Assembly (NCBI GenBank): GCA_021199655.1
Contig: JAJQHQ010000110.1
Location: 1 to 64,000 of the forward strand
DNA: 64,000 nucleotides
Direction of reading: 5' to 3'
Source: Lachnospiraceae bacterium
GTDB taxonomy: Bacteria; Bacillota; Clostridia; Lachnospirales; Lachnospiraceae
The notes below the pieces were generated by a model. It was not told the DNA's origin and searched no databases. It was given only the letters and a program-made list of their open reading frames with translations. Below are positions 47,101 to 52,343 of the stretch, piece by piece. The translations under genes were made by a program, and so were the position numbers. Every line of letters begins with the position of its first letter. Positions within the stretch are counted from its first letter, which is position 1.

Positions 47101-47229
47101 GGCAGTCTCTGACGTCTCCGCGCCCGTGCCGCTTTCACTCGCAAACGCGCTCGTCGGCACGCTCGTCACGCAAAGTGACAGCGCCATGAACAGTGCCATT
47201 GCTTTCTGTTTTAAACTCTTCTTTTTCAT
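32167..47229 (-). CDS. giant wall-anchored surface adhesin (5020 residues)
   Basis: Signal peptide MKKKSLKQKAMALFMALSLC, cut near AFA/SES; an Ala/Glu/Thr/Gly-rich stretch to about residue 150; a small domain at 153-235; a long beta-rich region to about 2080 with isopeptide/DUF11-like elements; six SpaA/Cna-B-like domains at 2090-2830 (each ending in a motif such as GTYYLEETAAP); further domains to about 3260; then a four-domain block repeated three times (3285-4570), an SDTP repeat, a Glu/Ser/Thr-rich stalk, two more Cna-B-like domains, and a QTGD-type sorting motif (VQTGDDTP, about 4984), membrane helix and RRKKQ tail. It should be a sortase-linked adhesin or pilus-like backbone. AAGGGGGAT precedes the ATG. 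Confidence 0.9.
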   Translation of the reverse strand: MKKKSLKQKAMALFMALSLCVTSVPTSAFASESGTGAETSETAAITAVSEEAAAEKTETESETETEAGSTADAGEGNNAAAGSEEDAGSEGASGSESGEGASAGTNANTGGAVGNSIGTESNAETNAEANAETNAETDPEGTIGMGSGAETCVHGNTAGDCVTCVQELIEALPATTDLDGMDEDSLNAVYNQMQAVYSAYNALSAENQSSVNTARLTALSAYFEAQSSGGLGSVGAEESEKVVNEGVVIKMKSEEEDSVKTGENHLVTVKTSYSATNDGDKATVRLYMQDAEGNMNTAATLLDLVDDEIVYSSEDNSKLTITVTHAYEYDINGDAVAEYLEYVMPAGTSVEMELEFCVPNGIYGPVETLVLVPEITHTVGDGSNDYLCEDISLEWTSSFLWENLEKTASVSEIEAKTEGTLSDDITYTFSVDKNKAATGVIWTESTSVEETITLPDGLTFPDSMELKDDGIYAGTAQVIAVSCGTFEYTLSDLEVSDELDKASFVITTSNPNRDAEGILTDDYNMISQLSVKLCSESLLVSEEYVFTGDEVIDNTVKATFVPCVSIDDISLNAQKSVSIAADTFDFTLEKEASVRYAEAGDKYEYTVTLTNDSRTGMTGFFYDVIYSKNAKITDESVEALKELGLTVGYSELITISSADDISEVTAATFYNAFCGNIQVDGSDVLEITYEVEVLTTGGISNTAHFIWNSSDFSDQVVVIPAGVWESPSADDDLELSKEILFDYNAVDGYLASSYEGTSSSNYSDTLYNGGAVLYSITLTNNSEKNLYVNLGDINPLAGYYSYDTVTKSIVSTGGAAWGYWMSCYGTNGYGGSYSLYSGSDGSFGSYDNIVASYVTASGLTKYSDRIDTLSSQYVGGPYIYGVRIKAGETISQAFVLNMPSGDAYSQYLYTIQSSGTTPDNTAAILGTSITATVTHTLEDRIFVQTGVLGKNGSNYDDGEAVINAFLKNVNELTYSSQIQNGEYITYYSYFANDGTEDIDLSKTDIDLYFNGASSSIEFVGFNTLSSSYASTDISYKYCLGENGAYCGGMYSYLIESGSGAASLTNASAICIRDYYPNGYYYYPANPSTFKNNLSSAYTFNVNTSSGSSAVKVSLSAGSSQILSPGQGFYLVYTVHTSSNPKQAKLNHSVHWTLEKPSGSTGTYTCYVNASERYTVTPGGNCIFSFNSSYVNDGSCNAGTASTDSKTGASCTQNVSNLYNPKQKVCSAVNMTCADNSTASYGVDKGIACVTTYDELMAGTAATNYSAKNTTNSIQLTSYDDDVMVFFVTLFNDSDQDLNLSDTYLWDKLPAGYEYLGVCTVDTDGKIGAASMNALGGYGTDFTTYYKNTYEWVQSTVNISGQSYSGNYQSSTTNSNVVSLSLNGTLPAMNCVTIAYACRIHAEYLGDGTGAKYSSYVGSSNIGNLVCWSSAKMDMNLFKAGGTGSTATGYTRCSMSYYDAMSGRAGTAIRNVTDYVYNGDHKGPIGNNYIISGIDLNITVPKSATIEKEAYFTYDIADKDKSGAYYENLDWDSVVYGLDGSVFSTDADTGNGIYYSLVDGIHATHDYRSSVIWKVTVTNDGVADIDTSQLVEKIDQPFKIYGYYAVVISGADAYTFYYMSDDYSYLTPDSTETADYTSKVTGAAVVRNVYNLDLTENCNATVQDLLKNFPAGATLEVYIYTGMEEELLDWYYNTCYLSIDNMSGWSLQDASQEYDDTGIYANDWVSVIATDGEKYINKKTDDEVNSKSSLVYIDEITGTKTVDFTLQMMSYLYQTSNYTQSKLQNIIFYDLLPGTNGGIETDEPGGGYTVNTDSFEAFILRTNGNKEVIDPSHYTVMYTENALHGGRHPMSTNDTVYNVDFAAAEDESIWHTVYSQDDRAFRVVFDDTVTLEDADMLYFNYSVTTRDDADYDTEYHNLFGYIYTIYDDNISLIKRLYEDTTDVVWRPEQEEIVVAKELYDINGNLLTSLPEFIGDKEYTFNLSKYDSDTKKYTSIYTFKLQAGYALYLDQALADAGLSLEEGEQYRLQETIGSLYLYTDDRSSYNLVNTYGIDIDAESFDWETTQVANGVLQYVDFVYEGLGTAITFKNYLTRSGSVSIKKTDTDGNAISFSDDASVSYKIYDESKNPVYFTQNSDSFYYSESADDLCELTVSSSTVYLYNLPVGTYYLEETAAPTNYKKMDELIEFEVTDKQWTSETKLVTVENEYIGDGTALQVNKLDTDGNLITSDEAKFTVTYSASLASNLSKAYSFVDMGVDDALGHLYRLAGTDDTDTVKELETYGGKLYITGLSQNKDYYLYEIAAPDGYYYSTGTIMGAWTEFRLSKTSSVYTMNVSNKECAGNVEITKTDEHGDIMTDTVKFELYKDSEYTDPVYFRRLDNLLDDNQNVISSCYEYVTASEVDSGCVTEIETAAGKVTLTGLPYYCYYNTGSNWTASAQTYYLKETFAPLGYGLGTTNFYSMISSTSTRFVTFSNTIGTGHVNVTKQDDKGNVITDDVVKFQVYDSDGNLVFFTKDSDGYYVSNIAAENTLDTIETADGKVSVKYLPAGTYTLVETQTPAGYAVIADTTFTVTASNYVTPLEVTVTNQHNTGNFTLTKVDSQGTTITSDTASFEIKDENENVMNFVLNAGEYDYDADGTVSTLTTTDGILSVNKLPMGKYTIVETDAPEGYELADSMEITITGAHYYEDLTVTITDCHNSGDVMVAKLDTEGKLIESNTIVFKLYDSDDNLVKLYYTGEKNENGRVYSATGTGYEYSRLTSYGGKIYISGLPVGSYYLKEVVAPSGYSLYLDEIPFSVKDENYFAALTVQVQDPEYVFGSEEYASSSYQKIEEKDEQENYGYGYNGTAEDYANGNKNYIVVDAAEDIVTFTLRVLNRSAKNFENVVIIDSLADIDDTGAVNLNQSRGSEFTLALADDANITVTMFDENGDEIPLQASEYSISYSNKTAYTDSDWNGASAWSSTADSSTHSFRVTMASDFVLPSGYTLQVTFDSEIQNNAEPLMIAWNAFGYRYYVGSIELTPEPPKVGVKIPDAPSIKKVVTDPSAAMSDDDTYTFYVYEVTTDQQGNETETLVKTLEVTPNVETELTPHRIINGVNNGGYIESGHTYKIVEAASGKTTLLNVTRSDDSTKEMTFNFTYDPEEEGVLATFTNGQSYNGEVVLTKTSSNGAALQGVKYELRDTAGDAYYVDWSSAEQAYFIDSSSPNKTLTTDSSGQIKIVNLPYGDYVLVETETLDGYILSTTKHEFTIDDNDFTLIDADGVDSDGDGELEADAVEVIPETIGVTNKVNGLTISKVSGYDNTTLVAGAVPTITNAENSADVRTVTTTAGKAVEITGLKAGTYTISETTTPDGFVTAADVTFTIDEYGVVRIDGKKVDSNEITITDELLYGSITVTKTGEVLSTVTVSQDADYTFNYDDGTLPDVTFDLYAAEDIKVQNTLIYAKDDLIDTKTTGADGTATFKDLPRGNYYLVEKAGTTGYLEDKTSVSVVVGFDEQGNLSNVVDAATSVENKRMKLSVSLVKTELGDETKALEKAVFGLYTAEEMTFGGVTVAADTLLSTVMTGADGKATFSIDLPLGEYYVQEISAPDGYVLSTEKYEIDFDGKQTEETLTLSASFTNDYTKVKILKTDSEGNALPGAALQVISSSGEILYTWTSTDTAYEIDRLPKGEYTLREKEAPAGYALSDGVKFTVTETAEVLEVTMKDELTSLKLSKVSGFDDSVVVGAELTIKNADTDSVVRVVTITETGADVTGADGSSLGTVTASNGVISLTGIPAGNYTITETVTPEGYETADVVSFTIDSDGTVKVGGTAVNGNQITIVDELDYGSITVKKTGEVLNTFNLQNNTITYKDGALSGVTFKLYAAEEIKVQNSVVYEKGKLIAETTTGEDGTATFENLPRGNYYLIETAGWSGYLLNSDPIAVSVGYDGNGAKTDIDAVNVTVENDRIKLAVSVAKTEPDGTTPVENAEFGLYTAEEMTIGTTLIPADTRLESVTTDSKGEASFVIDLPYGKYYVQEISAPDGYVLSDEKQEIDFHDTLAADADTSTATVSVTESFTNDYTKVKISKTDSVTGDALAGAMLQLLDSNGKVADEWVSDGTVHEIDYLTAGIYTLHEVSAPAGYALADDIEIKVSDSGTAVEVEMEDAPTSLKLAKISGYDDAAVVGAVLTITNADTKEAVRIVTTTADGAKVTDGNESNEEMITAQNGMIEIIGIPAGTYVISETVTPYGFKQADDVTFTIDKYGVVTMDGSEVSNITIVDDLLYGSITVTKTGEVLSTIDVPDYTFSYEKGTLEDVTFELHAAEDITIQGTVIYNKGDKVGTATTDADGKATFTDLPLGDYELVEAEGRTGYLKDTTPVSVVLGFNEKQEIIAIVDVEVENKRMKAAVSVVKTEPDGSTPVKDAVFGLYTAEDMTFSGVRIAEDTLLASVTTGEDGTVEFNIDLPLGEYYVKEIGAPAGYVLSDEIVNISFDGSQTAETMAVEAAFTNDYTKVQVSKKDQTTGEELAGATLEVYDTAGNLIDFWVTDGTVHEIDRLPAGNYMLVEKQAPDGYEVASKKMFTVEATGEIQTVTMYDARIQTKPDDTPDDTPPSDTPSDTPSDTPGDTPSDTPSDTPSDTPSDTPSDTPSDTPSDTPSDTPGDTPSDTPSDTPSDTPTEPETNPQTETESEKQTETESESESEAQSETESETQTETESETQTEFESETETEKQTETESETKTGPSISVTKTLSCDGIAICAENAAFYVALYSDDSCTNRVSEVMALGFEDAHTSTVVFANLEKDTTYYVSECDAAGNAIASGAVEDGTLYYANFVNGSKAATEGSGSVAAVSLDNEFMEIPDGYYSMEGHLSITKKVTDASGNAVASNEVFYVGIFEDAAFTTLSDEVSENIVALDMAGKSQVTVTVETQILTSSDTNLYVTEVDADGTPVAQDAAFGYRVSVDNENIILDADHTEKSVTITNVLLEEETPATETNAQTESETEANSVQTGDDTPLTIWFALMIAAMGILLAGSDYRRKKQLDG
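33262..33483 (-). repeat. 12-bp tandem repeat encoding (SDTP)n
   Basis: About sixteen 12-base units (AGCGACACCCCG type) code for SDTP with two GDTP variants, plus DDTP units at one end. The repeat is inside the giant gene and forms a flexible spacer near the cell-wall anchor. Copy number of such repeats often varies between isolates. Confidence 0.92.
33520..37374 (-). repeat. three-copy ~1.3-kb super-repeat in the giant gene
   Basis: Blocks starting at SKVSGYDNTT (about 37374), SKVSGFDDSV (about 36121) and AKISGYDDAA (about 34799) each contain the same four domain types in order: S-GYD unit, GSITVTKTGEV unit, SVxKTEPDG/TAEEM unit, and KVxxxKTD unit. Copies differ by many substitutions, so they are old relative to fresh tandem duplications. 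Confidence 0.85.
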
Positions 47230-47325
47230 CTTAATCCCCCTTGGTGCAGATGTGTAAAGCTGAAATGACCTGTGCCGGATTTATGTTACACTTTTACATA
47301 AATACAGGACCTGTAAATTTGAATC

Positions 47326-47357
47326 ATTGTAACACCATTGCCCCCCCCCCGAATCAA
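47326..47357 (-). promoter_or_regulatory. promoter of the giant adhesin with a ten-G spacer
   Basis: On the minus strand TTGATT (47352-47357) and an extended -10 TGTTACAAT (-10 TACAAT at 47326-47331) are separated by 20 bases that include ten consecutive Gs (47341-47350 as C on the + strand). Loss of three Gs would give a 17-base spacer. The start codon is about 97 bases downstream. Confidence 0.7.
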
Positions 47358-47506
47358 GAGAGTTTGGGCAGTTTCGTAAAATTTTCGTAAATGTTTCCTC
47401 GCTTTTCGTGAATTCTGTCCAACGCTTTTTCAGCATTTGTCGTCCGTCCATTGACATTCCCGTGCATATCGTAACCACTTCGCCGCTTTCGCGCAGGTCG
47501 TCGCGA

Positions 47507-47527
47507 ATCGAGCAGGAGGCGGCTTTA
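47507..47527. repeat. short copy of the intergenic ATCGAG repeat
   Basis: ATCGAGCAGGAGGCGGCTT matches 18 of 19 bases of the start of the repeat at 13178. Confidence 0.4.
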
Positions 47528-47552
47528 GCTGCAAAACTCCCTTGCACCCAAA

Positions 47553-47580
47553 AAGAAAAAGCCCCGAAGGGCTTTTTCTG
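47553..47580 (-). terminator. bidirectional terminator
   Basis: AGAAAAAGCCC and GGGCTTTTTCT form an 11-bp stem with loop CGAA and T tracts on both sides. It ends the 47590 gene, just before the giant gene promoter. Confidence 0.82.
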
Positions 47581-47589
47581 TATTCTGCT

Positions 47590-49335
47590 TTATATTTCCG
47601 GCGTATATTCTTCCTTCTCACACACAACCCTGCATTTCTTTTTAAAGCAGGCAATCCCATACTTATAAATCGTACGATATCCTTTCCGTTTCAACTCCTG
47701 CGTGTAGTCCATCCGCTCAATCTGAGTCATAGCATCATCGCACCCGGCAGTGAACTGTGCATTTTCAGCATACTTAAACTCGATGATTATACCAATATCT
47801 TCCTTTTCGATTTCGACCCTCACATCACAATAGCCGTCTCCACTATCCGCATTTGTTTTCGATTTCCAGCCGTCTATGTTGGCAAGAATCCCTATCATCA
47901 GACCGTGATAGAGGATTTCCTTTTTATCTTTCTGAACGCCGGAATCCCTGACCGTAATCGAATCATAAAGATAGGAAGTAAGCAGCTTCTGCGTGCCCGC
48001 CGCATCGCCGGTCTTCAGGGCATCACGGAATTCCTCCAGCCGCCTGCTGTTCTTCCTTACCATATCGTTAAAATATGCTGTGATCTGTCTGGTGAAAATT
48101 CTCCCGATCTCCCTGTTGGGAATGACAAGCTGATAAATGCCGGCTTCCTCCGCAGTGCCGCGCCGGGTCAGATATCCCGTTGCGAACAGTACGCTCCATA
48201 TGTTTTCAATCGAATCATAAAGCCGGTTGTATGTCAGGTCTTCATGTATTTCTTTCTTAATAGCCTCTCCTGCTACCAGCGCTTCAATTTCACTTTTGGT
48301 CTGCTCATTGCCGGATTTTTCTATTAATCGGCGTACCACGTCATTGCCGCTTGTATTTGACCAGTAATCCCGGGGCATTGCAGCAGGATTCCATGTCAGT
48401 TCATAACAGTAGCTTATCACGTCCCAGGGACAGTATACATTTACGTCTCCAAACAGATACCCGTCATACCACGCCTTAACCGTATCATAGTTCTTTATCA
48501 GCCCATAATATTCCAGCATTGTTTTTACTTCATCATCTGTAAATCCAAAATATTCGTCAAAATGAACCGTTGTTACAGAAAGGACGTTCAGGTTGTTCAG
48601 ACCCGTAAAAATGCTTTCCTTCGCTGCTCTCAGGCACCCGGTAAGCACAGCAAAATACAGGCTGTCATTTGTTTTCAGCGCCTGGTTAAACATATTGCGT
48701 ATCAGCGTGATCATCTGTTCATAATAATTTTTTTCATGTGCCTTTGCCAACGGTACATCATATTCATCTATCAGAATAATCACCTTTTTCCCGTAATGGC
48801 GGCACAGCAGAGAAGAAAGTGTTTTCAAGCTCCCCACAAGCGCAGGATCTGACATGGCATAAACATTCTTCCCTGTTGTATCAATCGTAATCAGCTGCTT
48901 ATAGATTTCTTTTTCTTCCTCTGACAGTACATCACTGTCCAGCAGGAAACGAAAACGCATAGCCTCATCTCCGATGAGGGTACTCAGAAAGGTGCGCGCC
49001 GAAGCAAAATCATCCCCATCGACAGATTTTAAACTGAGAGAGATGACCGGGAACTTTCCCATGTATTCTTTGCACAAAGCCTTCTCGCTTGAGATCTCCA
49101 GTCCGTCAAAGACGGACGTATCACAGCCAATTTCAAAAAATGCTTTCAGCATACTCATATTTAAGGATTTTCCAAAGCGCCGCGGGCGGGTAAACAGGTT
49201 TACCTTCCCCCACGCGCTCAACAAATCCCGGATCATTGCCGTCTTGTCAACGTAATAAAATCCTTCTGTGCGAATCTCCTCAAAGTTCTCTATGCCTACC
49301 GGGAGTTTTTTATTCCTGCTGATCTTATCATTCAT
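47590..49335 (-). CDS. AAA-ATPase_like / PDDEXK_9 protein (DUF1703 type)
   Basis: 581 residues. The N-terminal ATPase-like part has the family opening LPVGIENFEEIRTEGFYYVD, then a Walker A-like FTRPRRFGKS near residue 49 and Walker B LIDEYDVPL near 200. The C-terminal part has a PD-(D/E)xK-like core (DVRVEIEKEDIGIIIEFKYA). Such proteins are abundant in gut Clostridia and Bacteroides; function is unproven. Only a weak AAAG-type site lies before the start. Confidence 0.85.
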   Translation of the reverse strand: MNDKISRNKKLPVGIENFEEIRTEGFYYVDKTAMIRDLLSAWGKVNLFTRPRRFGKSLNMSMLKAFFEIGCDTSVFDGLEISSEKALCKEYMGKFPVISLSLKSVDGDDFASARTFLSTLIGDEAMRFRFLLDSDVLSEEEKEIYKQLITIDTTGKNVYAMSDPALVGSLKTLSSLLCRHYGKKVIILIDEYDVPLAKAHEKNYYEQMITLIRNMFNQALKTNDSLYFAVLTGCLRAAKESIFTGLNNLNVLSVTTVHFDEYFGFTDDEVKTMLEYYGLIKNYDTVKAWYDGYLFGDVNVYCPWDVISYCYELTWNPAAMPRDYWSNTSGNDVVRRLIEKSGNEQTKSEIEALVAGEAIKKEIHEDLTYNRLYDSIENIWSVLFATGYLTRRGTAEEAGIYQLVIPNREIGRIFTRQITAYFNDMVRKNSRRLEEFRDALKTGDAAGTQKLLTSYLYDSITVRDSGVQKDKKEILYHGLMIGILANIDGWKSKTNADSGDGYCDVRVEIEKEDIGIIIEFKYAENAQFTAGCDDAMTQIERMDYTQELKRKGYRTIYKYGIACFKKKCRVVCEKEEYTPEI

Positions 49336-49462
49336 TATTCTTTCACGCCCTTTTCACAGTATTTCGCCTTACAGTCAGCGATCCCTGAGCTTTTCCAATG
49401 CGGCAGACAGATCTGTCAGACAACGGCTTCCACCAATACCTTATCTCCCACCAGAATATCTG

Positions 49463-50454
49463 TTACCCCAATCTTCTTATTTTTATTAAATCGGTGATAA
49501 ACTGGTTCTTGTCCCGCAATTCCGGGTAGTCCCGTACCTTTCCGATCAGAGACTGATACAGGGAATTCGTCTCGTTCACTAAGAGCTTAACTGCTTCCAG
49601 AAAACCGTCCTTCGTCCAGGCGCTGGCTTTTGTCGGGAAATCCTTATTTCCAGCTATGCGTTCATCTATCAGCTTGCAAAGTCTGGAGACCAGATAAGGA
49701 TAACCGGAAGTGTAAGCATATATCCTGTCAGCCATTTCATCCATGTTCATTCCGGTATGCCAGTCCGTCTCATATTCCTTTAACATCCCGGCAATGTTAG
49801 CAGGAGAAAAACTCATATCCACAAGAAAATCGGCCGCAATATTCCATGGGCTGTTCTCTTTGTGTTCCTCTTCCGGCCGAATCTTTTTTTCACATTCCGA
49901 ACATCATATACTCCCGCAAGAATAACTGATTGAAATGTCGGTGTAATATCGCTTGTCAGATAAGCTGCCCTCAGTTGAGCAAGAAAATCCAGAAATACCT
50001 GATTATTCGTCGCGGTATCCACTTCATCAATCATCAGAACAATACGCTTCCCGGAGCCTGCACACCACAGATAGAATACCTTAAACAATGCCTGGAGGGA
50101 ATTGATCCGCGCCGTTCCATCCACAAACGCCGTCAGCTTTTCTTTTATCCCTTCAGGAAACTTCTTTACGAAAAACAGCAATTCTTCTGAAAAAGCGGCA
50201 ACAAATGACTGTTCATTTTCAAAAGACAATGCGCTCATTCGCTGAAAATCAAGGCTCACTATGGTATAATCATCTTTCAGATAATCGTTAAGAGCACGCA
50301 ATGTCGTAGTCTTCCCATACTGCCTTGCCCGATTAATCGTGAAATAAGCGCCGGAATCAACCATCCCCCTGATCTCTTCCAGCCTGGATGTTAAATCAAC
50401 CATATAATGCCTGTCCGGTCTGCATACACCGTTCACATTAAAAGTCTTTGTCAT
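49463..50454 (-). pseudogene. frameshifted AAA-like ATPase
   Basis: The first frame (50454 down) gives MTKTFNVNGVCRPDRHYMVD, a Walker A-like NRARQYGKTTTL near residue 46 and Walker B IVLMIDEVDTATN near 146, then reads out of frame after VRNVKKR. The second frame (49822 down) continues IRPEEEHKENSPWNIAAD FLVDMSFSPANI in the proper family sense if one A is added to the seven-A run at 49884-49890. The C terminus also looks eroded after FITDLI. Either decay or a homopolymer error. Confidence 0.78.
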
Positions 50455-50569
50455 TTTATCACACCCGCTTTCACCATTACACCTGCTCCTTTACACAGCT
50501 GCGCTTTAATCTCTTTAGCTCATTATAACTGTCCAAAACGCATTTGTCCACGGCCGCCCGGATATTTCA

Positions 50570-51778
50570 TCACTGTTTTTCCTTTTCTTCCAGCAGAAAA
50601 CGGATCGCGTTTTTATGAATGATACCCTCCCTTGAAAAATCCATTTTATCAAAGGAAATGACGTACTTGGGATAATTGTCAGGTATATCCAGGAATGCCT
50701 GAAATTCGCGATCAATCACTTTCTGATCATAAAGATAATAGGCGACCTGATAGTATTCCTTCTGCTGTCCTTTCACCGCGACAAAGTCAACCTCACCTTT
50801 CCTTGTCTTTCCCACATACACATCATACCCGCGCACCAGTAGTTCGTTGTAAACCACATTTTCCAGCATGGCCCCCATTTCCAGCTTAAATCCGGAATTT
50901 CGGATTCTCCCCAGTCCCATATCTGTCAGATAATATTTATCCATTTTTGTCAGAATCCGTTTGCCGCGGATGTCATAACGGCTGGCACGCTCCATGATGA
51001 GAGAGGATGTAATATATTCCAGATAATTATAAATCGTCTCTTTGGACACTTTTCGATTCTCACTCAGAAAATAATCCGTCACAGACTGAACAGAAAAGCT
51101 CTGAGAAGGATTACAGACAAGATACTCCACCAGCCGGTTAAACAAATCAATATCTTTGATTCCGCCTCGCTGTACGATATCCCTCAAAACAATCGTGTCG
51201 AACAGATCGCGCAGAAACGTCTTCGTCTGCTCTTCGGTTTCCATCTGAAAACGCTGCGGCATCCCGCCCCAGTTCATATAATCCAGCAAAATCTCATCTG
51301 TAACCGATTCCTTCTCAAGAGCCCTGATCTCACAGACTTCTGAAAAAGAAAATGGATACATGCGTAAGCTCACCGTTCTGCCGGAAAGATAAGTTGCCAG
51401 TTCTCCGGACAACAGTTTTCCGTTTGATCCGGTAATAAAAATGCTGGTGTCATATTTCATCCGGATCGAATTGATCACACGTTCAAATTCCGGCACGGTC
51501 AGAATCTCATCAAAGAAAAGATAATATTTTTTCTCTGTCACAATCTTCCCTTTTATATATTCATGCAGATCTTCTCCCGAGCGGATAAAAGAATAATCGT
51601 AATCTTCAAAATTCAGATAAAAAATCTGCTCTTTTGCAATCCCCTGCTCCCGTAATTCGTCCATAATCTGAGTCAGCAGCACGGATTTCCCGCATCTGCG
51701 TATCCCTGTGATCACCTTGATCAGATCCAAATGATAAAAATCCCGGATTTTTGACAGATAATACTCTCTTTTGATCAT
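50570..51778 (-). CDS. DUF4143 family ATPase
   Basis: 402 residues from MIKREYYLSK, with AGGTGG upstream; an in-frame GTG four codons earlier overlaps that site. Walker A GIRRCGKSVLL near residue 30, Walker B YYLFFDEILTV near 87, and a winged-helix part (LSENRKVSKETIYNYLEYI). The C-terminal nuclease-like core is visible as KGEVDFVAVKGQQKEYYQV. A perfect 12-bp inverted repeat covers its likely promoter at 51847-51883. Function unknown; family widely spread in anaerobes. Confidence 0.87.
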   Translation of the reverse strand: MIKREYYLSKIRDFYHLDLIKVITGIRRCGKSVLLTQIMDELREQGIAKEQIFYLNFEDYDYSFIRSGEDLHEYIKGKIVTEKKYYLFFDEILTVPEFERVINSIRMKYDTSIFITGSNGKLLSGELATYLSGRTVSLRMYPFSFSEVCEIRALEKESVTDEILLDYMNWGGMPQRFQMETEEQTKTFLRDLFDTIVLRDIVQRGGIKDIDLFNRLVEYLVCNPSQSFSVQSVTDYFLSENRKVSKETIYNYLEYITSSLIMERASRYDIRGKRILTKMDKYYLTDMGLGRIRNSGFKLEMGAMLENVVYNELLVRGYDVYVGKTRKGEVDFVAVKGQQKEYYQVAYYLYDQKVIDREFQAFLDIPDNYPKYVISFDKMDFSREGIIHKNAIRFLLEEKEKQ

Positions 51779-51846
51779 TTTCCACCTCACGATTTCCCGT
51801 TAAACAGAAATTCTTTTCTGTTTATTTTACCATTTCCCGTTCTTTT

Positions 51847-51903
51847 TGTAAAGATAGTCCATTATAATCGAACTATCTTTACAGATTTTAATTTTAGTTC
51901 GAT
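51847..51903. promoter_or_regulatory. nested inverted repeats upstream of the DUF4143 gene
   Basis: TGTAAAGATAGT (51847-51858) and ACTATCTTTACA (51872-51883) form a perfect 12-bp inverted repeat around a spacer that holds TATAAT on the minus strand. A second pair, ATCGAACT (51867-51874) and AGTTCGAT (51896-51903), overlaps it. This looks like a repressor operator at the promoter. Confidence 0.6.
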
Positions 51904-52079
51904 TGAATCAGTCATTTGTTCATATTATTCATGCAAACCTGTTTCAGCCAACCATTGTAACTGTTTTGTACCCCGCAGTTCCCATATTCCATATCCTCAT
52001 ACCATATTTTTACATTATCCATCTTATCTTGTGTTCTTTTCACTGATGATGTAAAATCGGGGTAACCATTCTGTACCTT

Positions 52080-52310
52080 CGTAACTGTTCAGTCCCTTCT
52101 CAGTTACATATCTTCAAAGCTGCGGGGAACTGTTACAGTTCAGAAGCGGATACCGGATGTCCCATCCGGCACTTTCGGGATCCTAAAAACACTCAGAATC
52201 CGCTCATTTTGACCAAAAAACATGGTCAAAATGGCTACTTCTTCGTGTTTTTGCGGTCCCCAAGGTCATGAATAGGAACGCAAGCGTTCCATTCCTGACC
52301 TTTTGTCCCT
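52080..52310. repeat. palindrome-rich intergenic region (dispersed repeat, copy 2)
   Basis: Starts with GTAACTG...CAGTTAC (52081-52107), then GAACTGTTACAGTTC near 52130, a GGATGTCCCATCC hairpin, ATTTTGACC...GGTCAAAAT, and AGGAACGcaagCGTTCC inside an AGGTCA/TGACCT stem near 52262-52304. No gene is seen in 51904-52343. Confidence 0.7.
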
Positions 52311-52343
52311 TGTATCATCATATTAAAAAGAAAGGAGCCCACC

